Assembly: GCF_002155905.1 (NCBI RefSeq)
Contig: NZ_MUMF01000117.1
Coordinates: 1-36,742, forward strand
Source of the DNA: Streptomyces tricolor
GTDB lineage: Bacteria; Actinomycetota; Actinomycetes; Streptomycetales; Streptomycetaceae
Reading direction: 5' to 3'
Length of the DNA: 36,742 nt
The translations under genes and the position numbers were made by a program. Positions 22,854 to 31,190 of this stretch are shown one piece after another. A model generated the notes under the pieces. The model was not told the DNA's origin, searched no databases, and was given only the letters and a program-made list of their open reading frames with translations. How positions within the stretch are numbered: the first letter of the stretch is position 1; every line of letters starts with the position of its first letter.

Positions 22854-23638
22854 GCGGTGCTCCCGTCCGTGATCAGGCCGAGGTTGGCCAGTGCGGTCAG
22901 GAGTGAAGCGAGTGCGGCGTTACCGCCCCGTGATCCGCTGACGGTCTGCTTCGCGATCGGCGCGGCGCCGTGGAAGCCGAGCTTGTTCCCTGCGCCGTCG
23001 ATGCTGTGGACGCGCGCGCCGAAGGGGCCCGCCTTGAACTGGGCCTCGGCCACGATGTGCATGATCGCCGCGCCCGCTTCCCACCTCATGTAGGTGTTCT
23101 GCGTACCGGAGAAGTCCGCGTTCGGGAACGTCGACCAGTACCAGTCCGAGCCGCCAGCCTCCGTGTCCAAGTTCCCGCCCGAGGACCGGAACCGGTACGC
23201 CTTCGTCGGGGCGGTGTGACTGTTCCGGACCAGCAGGTCGCCGGCGTCGGTCAGGTTGCCGGTGATGGTGACGGAGCCGTCGTCGCCGATGGTGACCGTG
23301 CTGTTCTGGATGACCAGGCCCGTGGTGCCGTCGAACCGGGCGACCGCGTTGTCCGTGGACGTGCCGGGTCCGGCGACCTTCGCGGCGAGCGCCGCGGTGA
23401 GCCCGGTCACCTGCGACTGGGCGAGCGTCACCGGGTCGCTCCCAGCAGCCGCGTGCGTCGAGGCGTGCGTGACAGCGGCCTTCGTCGCGGCCACGGTGTC
23501 GACGTAGCCCTTCGAGGCCGCGTTCAGGGCCTGATCCGGGGAGGAGTCGGGCAGCGTCAGCTCACCAGTCATGGTGTCGCCGGTCTTGGACACCTTGCGG
23601 CTGTCACCGGTGGTGGACACGTAGCCAGTCGCGGTCAT
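22850..23638 (-). CDS. Tail-fibre/collar-like structural protein, 262 aa
   Basis: ATG 23638 with GGAGGAGGAG 6 nt upstream. It begins MTATGYVSTTGDSRKVSKTG and has the tail-fibre signature SKTGDTMTGELTLPDSSPDQALNAASKGYVD, followed by Thr/Ala/Val-rich helical segments and a beta section with SGGNLDTEAGGSDWYWS. Such repeats are found in trimeric fibre and hyaluronidase-type phage proteins. It is unusual among head-tail connector genes and may be a collar or head fibre. Confidence 0.78.
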   Translation of the reverse strand: MTATGYVSTTGDSRKVSKTGDTMTGELTLPDSSPDQALNAASKGYVDTVAATKAAVTHASTHAAAGSDPVTLAQSQVTGLTAALAAKVAGPGTSTDNAVARFDGTTGLVIQNSTVTIGDDGSVTITGNLTDAGDLLVRNSHTAPTKAYRFRSSGGNLDTEAGGSDWYWSTFPNADFSGTQNTYMRWEAGAAIMHIVAEAQFKAGPFGARVHSIDGAGNKLGFHGAAPIAKQTVSGSRGGNAALASLLTALANLGLITDGSTA

Positions 23639-23671
23639 GCTGTTCTCCTCCTCCCTCGGTGTCGTACTGGA

Positions 23672-24094
23672 CTACTGGTCAGCAGAGCCGGTCGCCGACG
23701 TGCCGGCCGCCGGGCCGCCATCCGTCGTACGGGCAGTAGAGCCCTTGGCCGTCCGCGCCTTCCCGGAGCGGTTCCCCGTCGTTCGGGCAGGCGATCGGTC
23801 CGGCTTCTCGCTCGGCTCGGGCTTCTTCGACGGCGTCTCGGACGATGTCGAGGTACTGGCGCCAGCTGATACGTCCTCACCGCCCTCCACCTCGGCCGCC
23901 TCTCCGGCGACGCTGGCCCCGCCGTGGCGGGTGATCTTCGGCATGCTGTCCTCCACTTCAACGGGCACGCTGGCCTGGATACCGAGCGCCGCAGCCGAGC
24001 CCTGCTCGGCATGACGCTCCGACCCGCAGTGGGGGCACCGCTGCACCCCCACCGCGAAAGCCGTCGTGCAGTCCAGGCAGACCCGCAAACTCAC
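23672..24094 (-). CDS. Zn-ribbon head-region protein with disordered tail, 140 aa
   Basis: GTG 24094 overlaps the preceding stop (GTGA). An N-terminal zinc ribbon (CLDCTTAF, CPHCGS) is followed by a long Ser/Thr/Pro/Lys-rich tail from about residue 60 to the end, disordered in prediction. An internal ATG at MPKITRHGG (residue about 51) could start a shorter form. It lies between a capsid-region protein and the fibre-like gene. Function unknown; the tail composition resembles linkers that decorate capsids. Confidence 0.65.
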   Translation of the reverse strand: MSLRVCLDCTTAFAVGVQRCPHCGSERHAEQGSAAALGIQASVPVEVEDSMPKITRHGGASVAGEAAEVEGGEDVSAGASTSTSSETPSKKPEPSEKPDRSPARTTGNRSGKARTAKGSTARTTDGGPAAGTSATGSADQ

Positions 24095-24606
24095 AGCGAC
24101 GCCGCCAGCGCGGCCGGCGCCCGCTCCACCAGCAGGTCACGGCGGAGGTAGAGGATCGCGCCGAGCTGCGCGTTCGTACCGACGTCCGCGCAGTCCAGGG
24201 AGACGTGCGTGTAGCCGTCGGACAGCTGCGCCGCGTCGACCTCGATCACGATGATCTGCTGGGACTCCGCGCTGGTGCCGGCGCCGCCGGGGTCGGCGAT
24301 CGTGGCCGCCGCGGTCTGGGTGACCTTGGACCAGGTCTCGGTGCCCGCGAGCGTGGTCGCGGACTTGAGGTAGTAGTGGTCGATGACCGCCAGGTTCGAC
24401 GTGGTCCCACCGGTGTTCGCGGTGTGCTGCTTCAGCGTGAACGTCGGGTCGTCACCCGCGGTGCCGGCGCCCTTGAACACGACGATCGTGAGACCGCCCG
24501 AGCCCTTGAGGGCGACGCGCTTGCCGGTGACGGCCGCGGTGGAGAGGTCGACGGGGGCCGCGCCGACGCAGACGTCAACGAGCCGCCCGAGTGCTTCCAT
24601 TGCCAT
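24091..24606 (-). CDS. Capsid-region structural protein, 171 aa
   Basis: ATG 24606 with AAAGGAA about 9 nt upstream. Mostly beta (MAMEALGRLVDVCVGAAPVD; LTIVVFKGAGTAGDDPTFTL) with many Thr/Ala. It follows the capsid gene by 30 bp, where head decoration or stabilising proteins are usually encoded. No family can be named. Confidence 0.72.
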   Translation of the reverse strand: MAMEALGRLVDVCVGAAPVDLSTAAVTGKRVALKGSGGLTIVVFKGAGTAGDDPTFTLKQHTANTGGTTSNLAVIDHYYLKSATTLAGTETWSKVTQTAAATIADPGGAGTSAESQQIIVIEVDAAQLSDGYTHVSLDCADVGTNAQLGAILYLRRDLLVERAPAALAASL

Positions 24607-24636
24607 GGCTGTGCGTTCCTTTCCTACGCGCCCGGG

Positions 24637-25989
24637 TCAGGCGGCGAGCTTGACGATCGGGGACAGGGTGGAGCCGCCGTTGGCGGGGGTGATCGCGGAC
24701 TGGAGCCAGGGGCGGCCGTCGACGCGCTCGATGATCCGGAAGGCGATCTCGTCGGTCTCGAAGTACCGCTCCTCGGACTGGCGGGCCTGCATGGCCTGCC
24801 GGTCACCGATGAGGTAGAACCCGAAGTCCACCAGGGACAGGTCGCCCGCGGAGCCGAGCGCGGGGACCTTCTCGGTGATGACGACGGGGCGGCCGAGGAT
24901 GTTCATCGGCAGGTTGTCGATGGCCTGGCCGCCGGACAGCCACAGCGGCGGGGAGGCGATGCCGTCGGTGCCGCGGGTCATGGCGAGCTGGGCGAGCTGC
25001 GGGATCGCGGACGGGGACGCCAGCCACACGGCGCGGGACAGGGACTGCGGGAGCATCCGCGCGTACATGTTGACGACGTCGGCGAACTGGATCTGCGACG
25101 AGGTGGTGCGGGTCACGGAGATCGCGGCGTTGCCGTTGAGGACGCCGAGGGGCTTACCGACGCCGTCGCCGGTGAGGAACGCGGTGTCCTCGAAGAAGCT
25201 GAGGGCCTCGGGGAACATCTGGCCGATGAACGCGTCGAAGGACACGAGGCTGTCCTGCATCAGCTCGCTGGGGACCTTGGCGAAGCCGGTGAGCTTGCGG
25301 GCCTCCAGGACGATGCGGGAGAACCGGGCCTGCGACTCGGTGAGCTGGCCGGACTCCTCGGTCCAGTAGCCGACGATGCCGCCGTACACGCTGTTGACGT
25401 TGGTGGTGGAGTCGATCGCCGGGAACGGCACCCGGAGCGTCTCCATCGGGATGACGCGGGCGCGCGGCCGGACCACGGAGGTCTCCAGCGAGACGCGCAG
25501 CAGCTCGGAGCGCAGCGTCTCCGGGATGAGGTAACCGCCGTCGGACGGGATGTCGCTGGAGTAGTTCTTCAGCGAGGCGAGCTTGCCCGCGTCCTCGGCG
25601 TTCAGCTCGTTGCGGCGGGCGATGCTGCGGAACAGCTCGCCGGTGGAGTTGTACAGGCCGTCGAGCTTGGAGCCCTCGGCGGCCTGGTTGAACAGGCCGC
25701 GGCCCTGGAGCGAGGCGTCGACCGCCGCGTAGGGGTCGGGCTTCTTCGCGGCCATGTCGGGGCGCTTGATGTCCTGGCCGTTCTCCTTGAGGAAGTCGGC
25801 CATGCCCTTCTGAACGCCCTCGTCCACGAGGCGCTGGAGGTCGGTGCCCTCACCCTGCGCCCGGTTCGCGTAGGCGGTGATGAAGTTCTTCAGATCCTCG
25901 GGGGACGAGACGACGTCCTTGACCTGCTTGGGGTCCGCGAGCATCTCCGCCAGTTCGTCGGCGTTGCGCGGGATGGTGGGGGTTGCCAC
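24637..25989 (-). CDS. Major capsid protein, HK97 family
   Basis: 450 residues from GTG 25989 with GGAGG 5 nt upstream. The first 100 residues are a charged helical scaffold-like delta domain (NADELAEMLADPKQVKDVVS), followed by the HK97 fold. Recognisable are the N-arm/E-loop region with SSDIPSDGGYLIPETLRSEL, the spine helix area FAKVPSELMQDSLVSFDAFI and the conserved GDGVGKPLGVLN. The prohead protease gene just upstream probably removes the delta domain. Confidence 0.93.
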   Translation of the reverse strand: MATPTIPRNADELAEMLADPKQVKDVVSSPEDLKNFITAYANRAQGEGTDLQRLVDEGVQKGMADFLKENGQDIKRPDMAAKKPDPYAAVDASLQGRGLFNQAAEGSKLDGLYNSTGELFRSIARRNELNAEDAGKLASLKNYSSDIPSDGGYLIPETLRSELLRVSLETSVVRPRARVIPMETLRVPFPAIDSTTNVNSVYGGIVGYWTEESGQLTESQARFSRIVLEARKLTGFAKVPSELMQDSLVSFDAFIGQMFPEALSFFEDTAFLTGDGVGKPLGVLNGNAAISVTRTTSSQIQFADVVNMYARMLPQSLSRAVWLASPSAIPQLAQLAMTRGTDGIASPPLWLSGGQAIDNLPMNILGRPVVITEKVPALGSAGDLSLVDFGFYLIGDRQAMQARQSEERYFETDEIAFRIIERVDGRPWLQSAITPANGGSTLSPIVKLAA

Positions 25990-26001
25990 AGGTGCCTCCT
26001 T

Positions 26002-27054
26002 CTAGGCTTCCGTCGCCGCGCTGGACGACGCCGTGGTGGTGGTGAGGTTGGAGACCAGCACCGACCACGCGTCGGGCTCGTCCTGGATGAGGTGAGCGGT
26101 GAGTGCCGCCCACTCGTCTACGGGGTCGACGGCGGGGGCCTCGGGCTCCGGCTCGGTGAGCGCCACCAGTTCGGGGCCGGGCTCTCCCCGGTGCTCGACG
26201 GTGGCGACCGGCTCGACCGGCGTCGTGTCCTCAACGGGCCCGGGCTTGCTGGCCTTGCGGACCATGGCGCGCAGCTGCTCTACGAAGTCCTCGTCGAGGG
26301 TGGCGCCGATGTTGATGGTCAGCGTCGTCTGCTGCTCAGCCTCGGCCTTCGGCTCGGTCGGGCGGGGGCCGTGGTAGCCGTAGGCAGCGAGGTCGAACTG
26401 CTGCCTCATTTCGGGCTCACCGTCGCCCCGCTTGGGTGTCGGTACGACCTCGTCCGCGAGACCGGCCGCGACGGCCTCCTCAGCCGTGTACCAGGTCTCC
26501 TGCACCATGACCTGACGCCACTCGTCGCGGGTGCCGCCAGCGCGGGCCGCGTAAGCGTCCGCGATGTTCCCACTGATCTTGTCGAGAAGTTCGGCTGTCT
26601 CGCGGTGGTCGGCAGCGTTCCCGAACGTCAGGCCACTGGCATCGTGCAGCATCAGCATCGCGTTCGGCATCATCCGGACCCGGTCACCAGCCATTGCGAT
26701 GACGCTGGCGATGGACGCGGCGATCCCGTCGACCTGCACGGTGACCTGAGCGGGGTGGGAGCGGAGCGCGTTGGCGATCGCAATGCCCTCATAGACCTGG
26801 CCGCCAGGGCTGTTGACCCTGAGGAGGATGTTCGGCGCGGTGATGCCCCGCAGGTCGTTGATGAACTCGTCCGCCGTGGCGCCGAGCCAACCGCCGACCT
26901 CGTCGTACAGCATGACCTCGGCCTCGTCCGCCGACGCCGCGTTGCTGATCCGGTACCACGAGCGGGCCTCAACACCGAGGCGTGCACGCTCGCGGTCGGC
27001 CTGCTCGCGCTGGCGCGCCTGGAGTGCGGCCAGCTTGGCGGGCACAGTGATCAT
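26002..27054 (-). CDS. ClpP-like prohead maturation protease (S14-type), 350 aa
   Basis: ATG 27054 overlaps the portal stop (ATGA) and is preferred to the longer upstream frame. Residues 45-215 form the ClpP fold with LRVNSPGGQVYEG, the catalytic Ser region at 114 (GIAASIASVIAMAGD) and His137 in LMLHDAS. The C-terminal 130 residues are acidic and Pro/Glu/Val-rich (EHRGEPGPELVALTEPEPEA), likely a scaffold-like extension. This enzyme cleaves the capsid delta domain during head maturation. Confidence 0.92.
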   Translation of the reverse strand: MITVPAKLAALQARQREQADRERARLGVEARSWYRISNAASADEAEVMLYDEVGGWLGATADEFINDLRGITAPNILLRVNSPGGQVYEGIAIANALRSHPAQVTVQVDGIAASIASVIAMAGDRVRMMPNAMLMLHDASGLTFGNAADHRETAELLDKISGNIADAYAARAGGTRDEWRQVMVQETWYTAEEAVAAGLADEVVPTPKRGDGEPEMRQQFDLAAYGYHGPRPTEPKAEAEQQTTLTINIGATLDEDFVEQLRAMVRKASKPGPVEDTTPVEPVATVEHRGEPGPELVALTEPEPEAPAVDPVDEWAALTAHLIQDEPDAWSVLVSNLTTTTASSSAATEA

Positions 27055-28541
27055 TCGCCCTCTCCCTTCCGGCCACGCTTCACTACGCGGCACCTGCACT
27101 CGTTGCCGAACTCCGCGCCCTCGCAGTGCACATAGCCGGAGCCGCCCGGGTAGTCCCGGTAGGCCTGCGCCCGGTTGCGGTACGTCCGGCCGTCCTGCTC
27201 CGCGCACGGCTCGCACCGGTTGTCGTCGTCCTTCGTGACCACGACCCACCGCTGCGCCGCCTCGATGTCCTCACCCAGCAGGCCGGCCACGGCGTCGTCC
27301 CACGCGGCCGTCGGATCGGCCGGGGCCGGCGCAACCGGGCCAGGCCTGCCGACGAACGGGATCTCGGGGAGGCCTACGGCGGAGCAGGTGCCTGCCGCGT
27401 CGAACCCGGCCGCAACGAGCGCGGCGGCGGCGTTGGCGCGCGCGGTGAGTTGCTGGGCCTCGATCTCCGGGTCCGGCGGGGTCGGGGGCTCGTAGTCGAA
27501 CTCCAGGCCCTCGCCGGTCGGCCCGTACATGGGCAGCAGTTCGAAGTTCAGCGCTGACTTGATCCGCTCCAGGCGGGGCACGGTCTGCTGCTCCGCGAAC
27601 CAGCTCTTGGCCGCGAGCGCGGACGCGCGGTTGATGTCCTCGAAGTCACCGATGGCCGTCTTGCTGATGCCGTAGGCCTCGCGGATGCGGTCGGCGGTAG
27701 CGCCGCGCAGCTCCACGAACTGCATGTCCCGCTGGCTGATGGTGCGGTCGACCCACTTGCCGTGCTCCAGGATCGCCACACGGTGGGCGTTCCCGACGCC
27801 GCGGTGCTGCTCGTTCCACCGGTCCCGCAGCTCATCGAACTGGTCGTCGGACAGGGCCTGCGGGACCTCGATGATGCCGCCCGGCTGCGCGCTGTTGACG
27901 AAGAACGCGCGGGACCACTCGGAGGCGTACCGGCTGGTGTCCAGGTCTGGGAGGATCGACAGCACCGGGCTGAGGCCGCGGTACGGATCCATGGGGTTCG
28001 GCCGGCGCAGCTGGATGACCTCGTCCAGCTCCAGGCGTATCTGCTCTCCGTCCGGGCTGGTGTACATGTACCCGACGAGGAAGCGTTCCGGGTCCGGGAC
28101 CGGGGTGATGCGGTCGGGGCGGACGGGCCACATCTCCAGCGGGATGTTCACGCCGGGGTGGCGGGCGATGACCCACCAGGCTTCGCCGGTGAGGTCGAAG
28201 TGCTGCTGGAAGGTCTCCACGAACTCCTGCCGCGGCATGAACTTGTTGGGTTTGCGCCACAGCTCCAGGGCCGCGTGGGAGGTGACCTCGACGCGGTCTT
28301 CCTTTCGGCCGGACTTGGCCTTGCGCCACAGCTTCCACTCCACCAGGGCGGTGGCATTCGAGGTGCGGTCCACGATGGCGAAGAGCGTGCCGACCGCGGA
28401 CATCGCGCGCATCTGGCCTTCGGCGGTGCGGCTGCTGCCGAATACGGGGCCGTGGCTGGCGGAGCGAGAGGCGAAGGGGACCGGGGTCTGTACTGCGGTG
28501 CTGGCTCGGTTGAGGAGCGCGCCGAGGAGGGTCCGTGCCAA
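27051..28541 (-). CDS. Portal protein (HK97 type) with C-terminal MuF-like Cys motif
   Basis: 496 residues from TTG 28541 (GGGAGGGG just upstream). Portal landmarks: AVGTLFAIVDRTSNATALVE, WPVRPDRITPVPDPERFL, RRPNPMDPYRGLSP, and the stem-helix region EAYGISKTAIGDFEDINRAS. From about residue 440 a short extra unit has CEPCAEQDGRTYRNR and later CEGAEFGNECRCRVV, the pattern at the end of MuF/SPP1 gp7-type minor head proteins. Portal and MuF parts are usually separate genes. The chain forms the 12-fold entry ring of the capsid. Confidence 0.93.
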   Translation of the reverse strand: MARTLLGALLNRASTAVQTPVPFASRSASHGPVFGSSRTAEGQMRAMSAVGTLFAIVDRTSNATALVEWKLWRKAKSGRKEDRVEVTSHAALELWRKPNKFMPRQEFVETFQQHFDLTGEAWWVIARHPGVNIPLEMWPVRPDRITPVPDPERFLVGYMYTSPDGEQIRLELDEVIQLRRPNPMDPYRGLSPVLSILPDLDTSRYASEWSRAFFVNSAQPGGIIEVPQALSDDQFDELRDRWNEQHRGVGNAHRVAILEHGKWVDRTISQRDMQFVELRGATADRIREAYGISKTAIGDFEDINRASALAAKSWFAEQQTVPRLERIKSALNFELLPMYGPTGEGLEFDYEPPTPPDPEIEAQQLTARANAAAALVAAGFDAAGTCSAVGLPEIPFVGRPGPVAPAPADPTAAWDDAVAGLLGEDIEAAQRWVVVTKDDDNRCEPCAEQDGRTYRNRAQAYRDYPGGSGYVHCEGAEFGNECRCRVVKRGRKGEGE

Positions 28542-28554
28542 CGCCCCTCCCGTT

Positions 28555-28743
28555 TCACTCGGTGCCGAACCACCGCCAGTTCAGGACGAAGCAGCCGATC
28601 CCTGCTGCGGCCAGGCCAGCGATCAGGTTCCACAGCATGGCGGAACCCGACAATAGGATGATCCCAGCCGTGTCAAGCAGAATCGGCGCCAACTTTCGCC
28701 ACAGCGGCATCCACCTACGGAAGCGCTCGTTTCGACTGGTCAT
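28555..28743 (-). CDS. Small membrane protein, 62 aa
   Basis: ATG 28743 with GTGAGG 5 nt upstream. A basic, Trp-containing N-terminus (MTSRNERFRRWMPLW) is followed by two membrane helices (about 18-38 and 40-56). It lies between terminase and portal, outside the lysis block. Could be a membrane-active or host-interaction protein; no family recognised. Confidence 0.62.
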   Translation of the reverse strand: MTSRNERFRRWMPLWRKLAPILLDTAGIILLSGSAMLWNLIAGLAAAGIGCFVLNWRWFGTE

Positions 28744-28780
28744 CGCGGCCTCACTGTTCGGGTGGCGGATTGTAGGAATC

Positions 28781-28981
28781 TCACATGTTCGCGTCGGGTG
28801 ACTGGTCGTCGGCCCGGTACACCGCGACCCCGGACACGCCTTCCACGACCGCGACTTTCACGCCGGGCAGCACGGCCATCACCTCGTCGGCAATGCGCTT
28901 GAGGTCGTCATCACGCTGCGGCTTCTCGAAGCACAGGATCAATGTGTCCCCAGCGCGCACCATCGGAACGTTGCTGCACAT
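28781..28981 (-). CDS. Small protein downstream of the large terminase, 66 aa
   Basis: ATG 28981 overlaps the terminase stop (TGATG) with AAGGTGAGG 8 nt upstream. Starts MCSNVPMVRAGDTLILCFEK and ends with EGVSGVAVYRADDQSPDANM, an alpha/beta pattern of unknown function. It is in the same unit as the terminase genes. Confidence 0.6.
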   Translation of the reverse strand: MCSNVPMVRAGDTLILCFEKPQRDDDLKRIADEVMAVLPGVKVAVVEGVSGVAVYRADDQSPDANM

Positions 28982-30294
28982 CACAGCCACCTCACCTTCG
29001 TTCGTCCTTGCAGATCCCGCGCGGCGACCATGTACCGCGCGGCGTCCATCGAGTGGTCGTTGGCCTTGACCGGCTCCTCCTTCAGCCCGACCTGGTTGCC
29101 GGGCTTGACTGCCCAGACGTAGCCGGCGACTTCCTCAGCGAGGCCGATCGGGAGCGAGGCGGTGTCCATCTCGGGGTCTCGTTCCAGCAGGGCGTCCCGG
29201 AAGACGTACAGCCGCGCGCGTCCGTCGCCCTGCTGCTTGAGTCGGGCGGAGAACGCCTGGATGCCGTCCGAGACGCCCTTGTGCGCGGCCTGCGTACCCA
29301 TGCCGAGCTTCCGTTCCAGGGTGGCGCGGTCTTCGGCGTCGTGGTCGGTGATGACCGCGCGCGGGCGCGGCTGGCCGGCGAGGAGCCGGTCGCGGATGAC
29401 GTCGGCGTGGTCCTCCACCAGCATGCGGGTGCGGACCCACTCGCGCATGAGGTAGAGCCGGCCGTCGGGGTCCTCGGCCCAGAGTTGAGCGACGAATGGC
29501 GCTGTGTATCCGAAGTCGATCGTGACCCACCGCGTCCAGCCGGCGGGCACGTCGAACGGCTCGATGACGTGGACGGGTTCGGACCAGCTCTCGTACACCA
29601 GGCCTTCGGCGGCGGCCCAGATCCCGTCCCGGAAGCGGAGTCGGCGGACGCCGGTGAGGGCGTCGAGTTTGGCCATGTAGTCGACGCCGCGCTCGGTGAG
29701 CGTGCCGTCGGCGTTGACGTAGAGGGGGTTGTCGCGGTGCAGGCTGTGGATCATCCGCATGGTGCCGTCGTCGCACCGCTGCCTGATCCAGTGCTTCGGG
29801 TGGTCCGGGTTGCACGCGAGGATGATCTGCCGGTACGTCGGCGCGTTCCCACGGAGGCGGGTGATCAGGGTTTCCAGCGCCGTCAGGCTGATCTGCGTCG
29901 CCTCGTCCACGTAGATCCGGGAGAACTCCGTCGACAGGAACTTCTCCGGACGGTCCAGGCCGCCGACGAGGATCTCGGCGCCGTTCGCGAACTGGTACGC
30001 CGCCGGCTTCCTGGGGCTGCCGCCGAACCACTTCACCACGCCCTCGGCGAGCGCTGCCGGCGCGACCTGCTGCTCGAACGTGACGAGCGTGCTGCCGGTG
30101 AGGGAGGCGTGGGTCTGGCGGACGATCAGTGACCGGCAGCCGGGCACCATGAGGCTGGTGTAGAACGCCTTCTGCAGCATCGCCAAGGACTTGCCGGTGC
30201 CGGCCGGGCCGGCGATGCAGATCTCCTGGTCCCGCGCGGAGATCAACGTCTTCGCTCCGCCGCGCGGTTCGTACCGGACGACGGTCTGCGTCAC
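28981..30294 (-). CDS. Terminase large subunit
   Basis: 437 residues from GTG 30294, which overlaps the small-subunit stop (GTGA). ATPase part: Walker A AGPAGTGKS (residues 28-36), Walker B IYVDEA with Asp130-Glu131. Nuclease part: Asp260 in TIDFGY, Asp317 in ITDHDAED, and Asp417 in DHSMDA, the acidic residues of the RNase H-like domain. It is shorter than the about 500-residue average but has both halves. It packages DNA into the prohead through the portal. Confidence 0.94.
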   Translation of the reverse strand: MTQTVVRYEPRGGAKTLISARDQEICIAGPAGTGKSLAMLQKAFYTSLMVPGCRSLIVRQTHASLTGSTLVTFEQQVAPAALAEGVVKWFGGSPRKPAAYQFANGAEILVGGLDRPEKFLSTEFSRIYVDEATQISLTALETLITRLRGNAPTYRQIILACNPDHPKHWIRQRCDDGTMRMIHSLHRDNPLYVNADGTLTERGVDYMAKLDALTGVRRLRFRDGIWAAAEGLVYESWSEPVHVIEPFDVPAGWTRWVTIDFGYTAPFVAQLWAEDPDGRLYLMREWVRTRMLVEDHADVIRDRLLAGQPRPRAVITDHDAEDRATLERKLGMGTQAAHKGVSDGIQAFSARLKQQGDGRARLYVFRDALLERDPEMDTASLPIGLAEEVAGYVWAVKPGNQVGLKEEPVKANDHSMDAARYMVAARDLQGRTKVRWL

Positions 30295-30812
30295 GTGAGA
30301 TCCTGCGGGTCGACTCCCACGATCTCGAACTTCACGCCGCCCGTGTGCTCGACCTTGGCCGGCTGCTTCAGGCCGTGGAGGTTCTGGTACTGGTCGCGGA
30401 TGCGGAGCGCGGTCTGGATGGCTTGGAGGCGGGGGCCGTCGTCGGGGAGGGGTTTGCCGTCGTCGCCGTAGACGATGCGGCCGTGGGAGACGACGACGTG
30501 GTTCCGTTCGATGATCTCCAGTGCCATCAGGTAGAGGGCGTCGAGCTGCTCGGCCTCGGTCTGACGCAACTTGGTGACAGCGGGGAGGGCGACGTCCCTC
30601 TTGGCGGCCTGGATGCCGCGCCAGGCCTGGGAGCGGTCGTAGTAGCCGAAGCGGTCGGCGATCTCCTGGTAGGTGCAGCGGTGTTCGGCCCAGTAGGCGG
30701 CGGCTTCGGCGTCGCGGCGGACGTTGTCCATGCTGCGGACGAAGCGGTTTCGGCCGTCGCGGGGGCGTTCGCGGTGTTCGTAGTTGTCGGGGGTGTCGTC
30801 GTTGGCGGTCAC
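30291..30812 (-). CDS. Terminase small subunit, 173 aa
   Basis: GTG 30812 is preferred to the open frame reaching 30995 because AAGGGGAGGGG lies about 8 nt upstream and the extension would cross a terminator. An HTH region (EIADRFGYYDRSQAWRGIQ, residues about 50-68) and a helical oligomerisation part (LRQTEAEQLDALYLMALEII) fit DNA-recognition small terminases. It leads the late operon. Confidence 0.85.
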   Translation of the reverse strand: MTANDDTPDNYEHRERPRDGRNRFVRSMDNVRRDAEAAAYWAEHRCTYQEIADRFGYYDRSQAWRGIQAAKRDVALPAVTKLRQTEAEQLDALYLMALEIIERNHVVVSHGRIVYGDDGKPLPDDGPRLQAIQTALRIRDQYQNLHGLKQPAKVEHTGGVKFEIVGVDPQDLT

Positions 30813-30913
30813 GGCGGTGCCCCTCCCCTTGGTCGCGGTGTTACTGGTTGGCGTGGTTTGATGGTAACGATGCGCGTCAACCGGGTGGCGGCTCTGGGGG
30901 CAGCGCGCAGGAC
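30813..30913 (-). promoter_or_regulatory. Probable late-operon promoter region
   Basis: About 100 bp between the terminator at 30914-30948 and the small terminase. A -35-like TTGACG (30880-30875 on the minus strand) is present, but a matching -10 at normal spacing is not obvious. GTTAC/GTAAC arms at 30840-30868 could bind an activator. The whole 21.7-kb operon must be started here or further right. Confidence 0.4.
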
Positions 30914-30948
30914 GAAGGCCCCGCACCGGTGGCGTGTGCGGGGCCTTC
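30914..30948 (-). terminator. Terminator after the 62-aa gene
   Basis: 13-bp stem with a 9-nt loop (arms 30914-30926 and 30936-30948), 13 bp beyond the stop at 30962. It separates early/control genes from the late operon. Confidence 0.82.
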
Positions 30949-30961
30949 AGTTCGTTCGCGT

Positions 30962-31150
30962 TCAGGTGTTGCGGGTGACGGTGGCGTGCTCCCACACCCA
31001 GCCGTCCAACTCGTCGTGGTCGCCGGGGTTCACGAGGAGGCGGCCTGCCTTGTCACGAACGATGCGCCGGACCCGGACGGGCTGGCCGTTGCCGGTGTGG
31101 ACGAGGTCGCCCACCTGGAAGTCGTCGGCGGGGATGCGAAGCTCGGTCAT
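30962..31150 (-). CDS. Small KOW/SH3-like barrel protein, 62 aa
   Basis: ATG 31150 with AGGA 8 nt upstream. The sequence MTELRIPADDFQVGDLVHTG followed by GQPVRVRRIVRDKAGRLLV suggests a small beta barrel with a turn typical of SH3-like proteins. Function unknown. It belongs to the leftward row of control-region genes. Confidence 0.7.
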   Translation of the reverse strand: MTELRIPADDFQVGDLVHTGNGQPVRVRRIVRDKAGRLLVNPGDHDELDGWVWEHATVTRNT

Positions 31151-31190
31151 GGGGTTCGTCCTGTCGTGTCGGGCGGTCAGGCGGCGAGGG

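Noticed and set aside
24205..27135. 976-codon plus-strand frame
   Set aside because: Runs opposite capsid and protease genes; composition is typical of antisense GC-rich DNA.
30813..30995. N-terminal extension of the small terminase
   Set aside because: It would cross the terminator at 30914-30948; GTG 30812 has a strong RBS.
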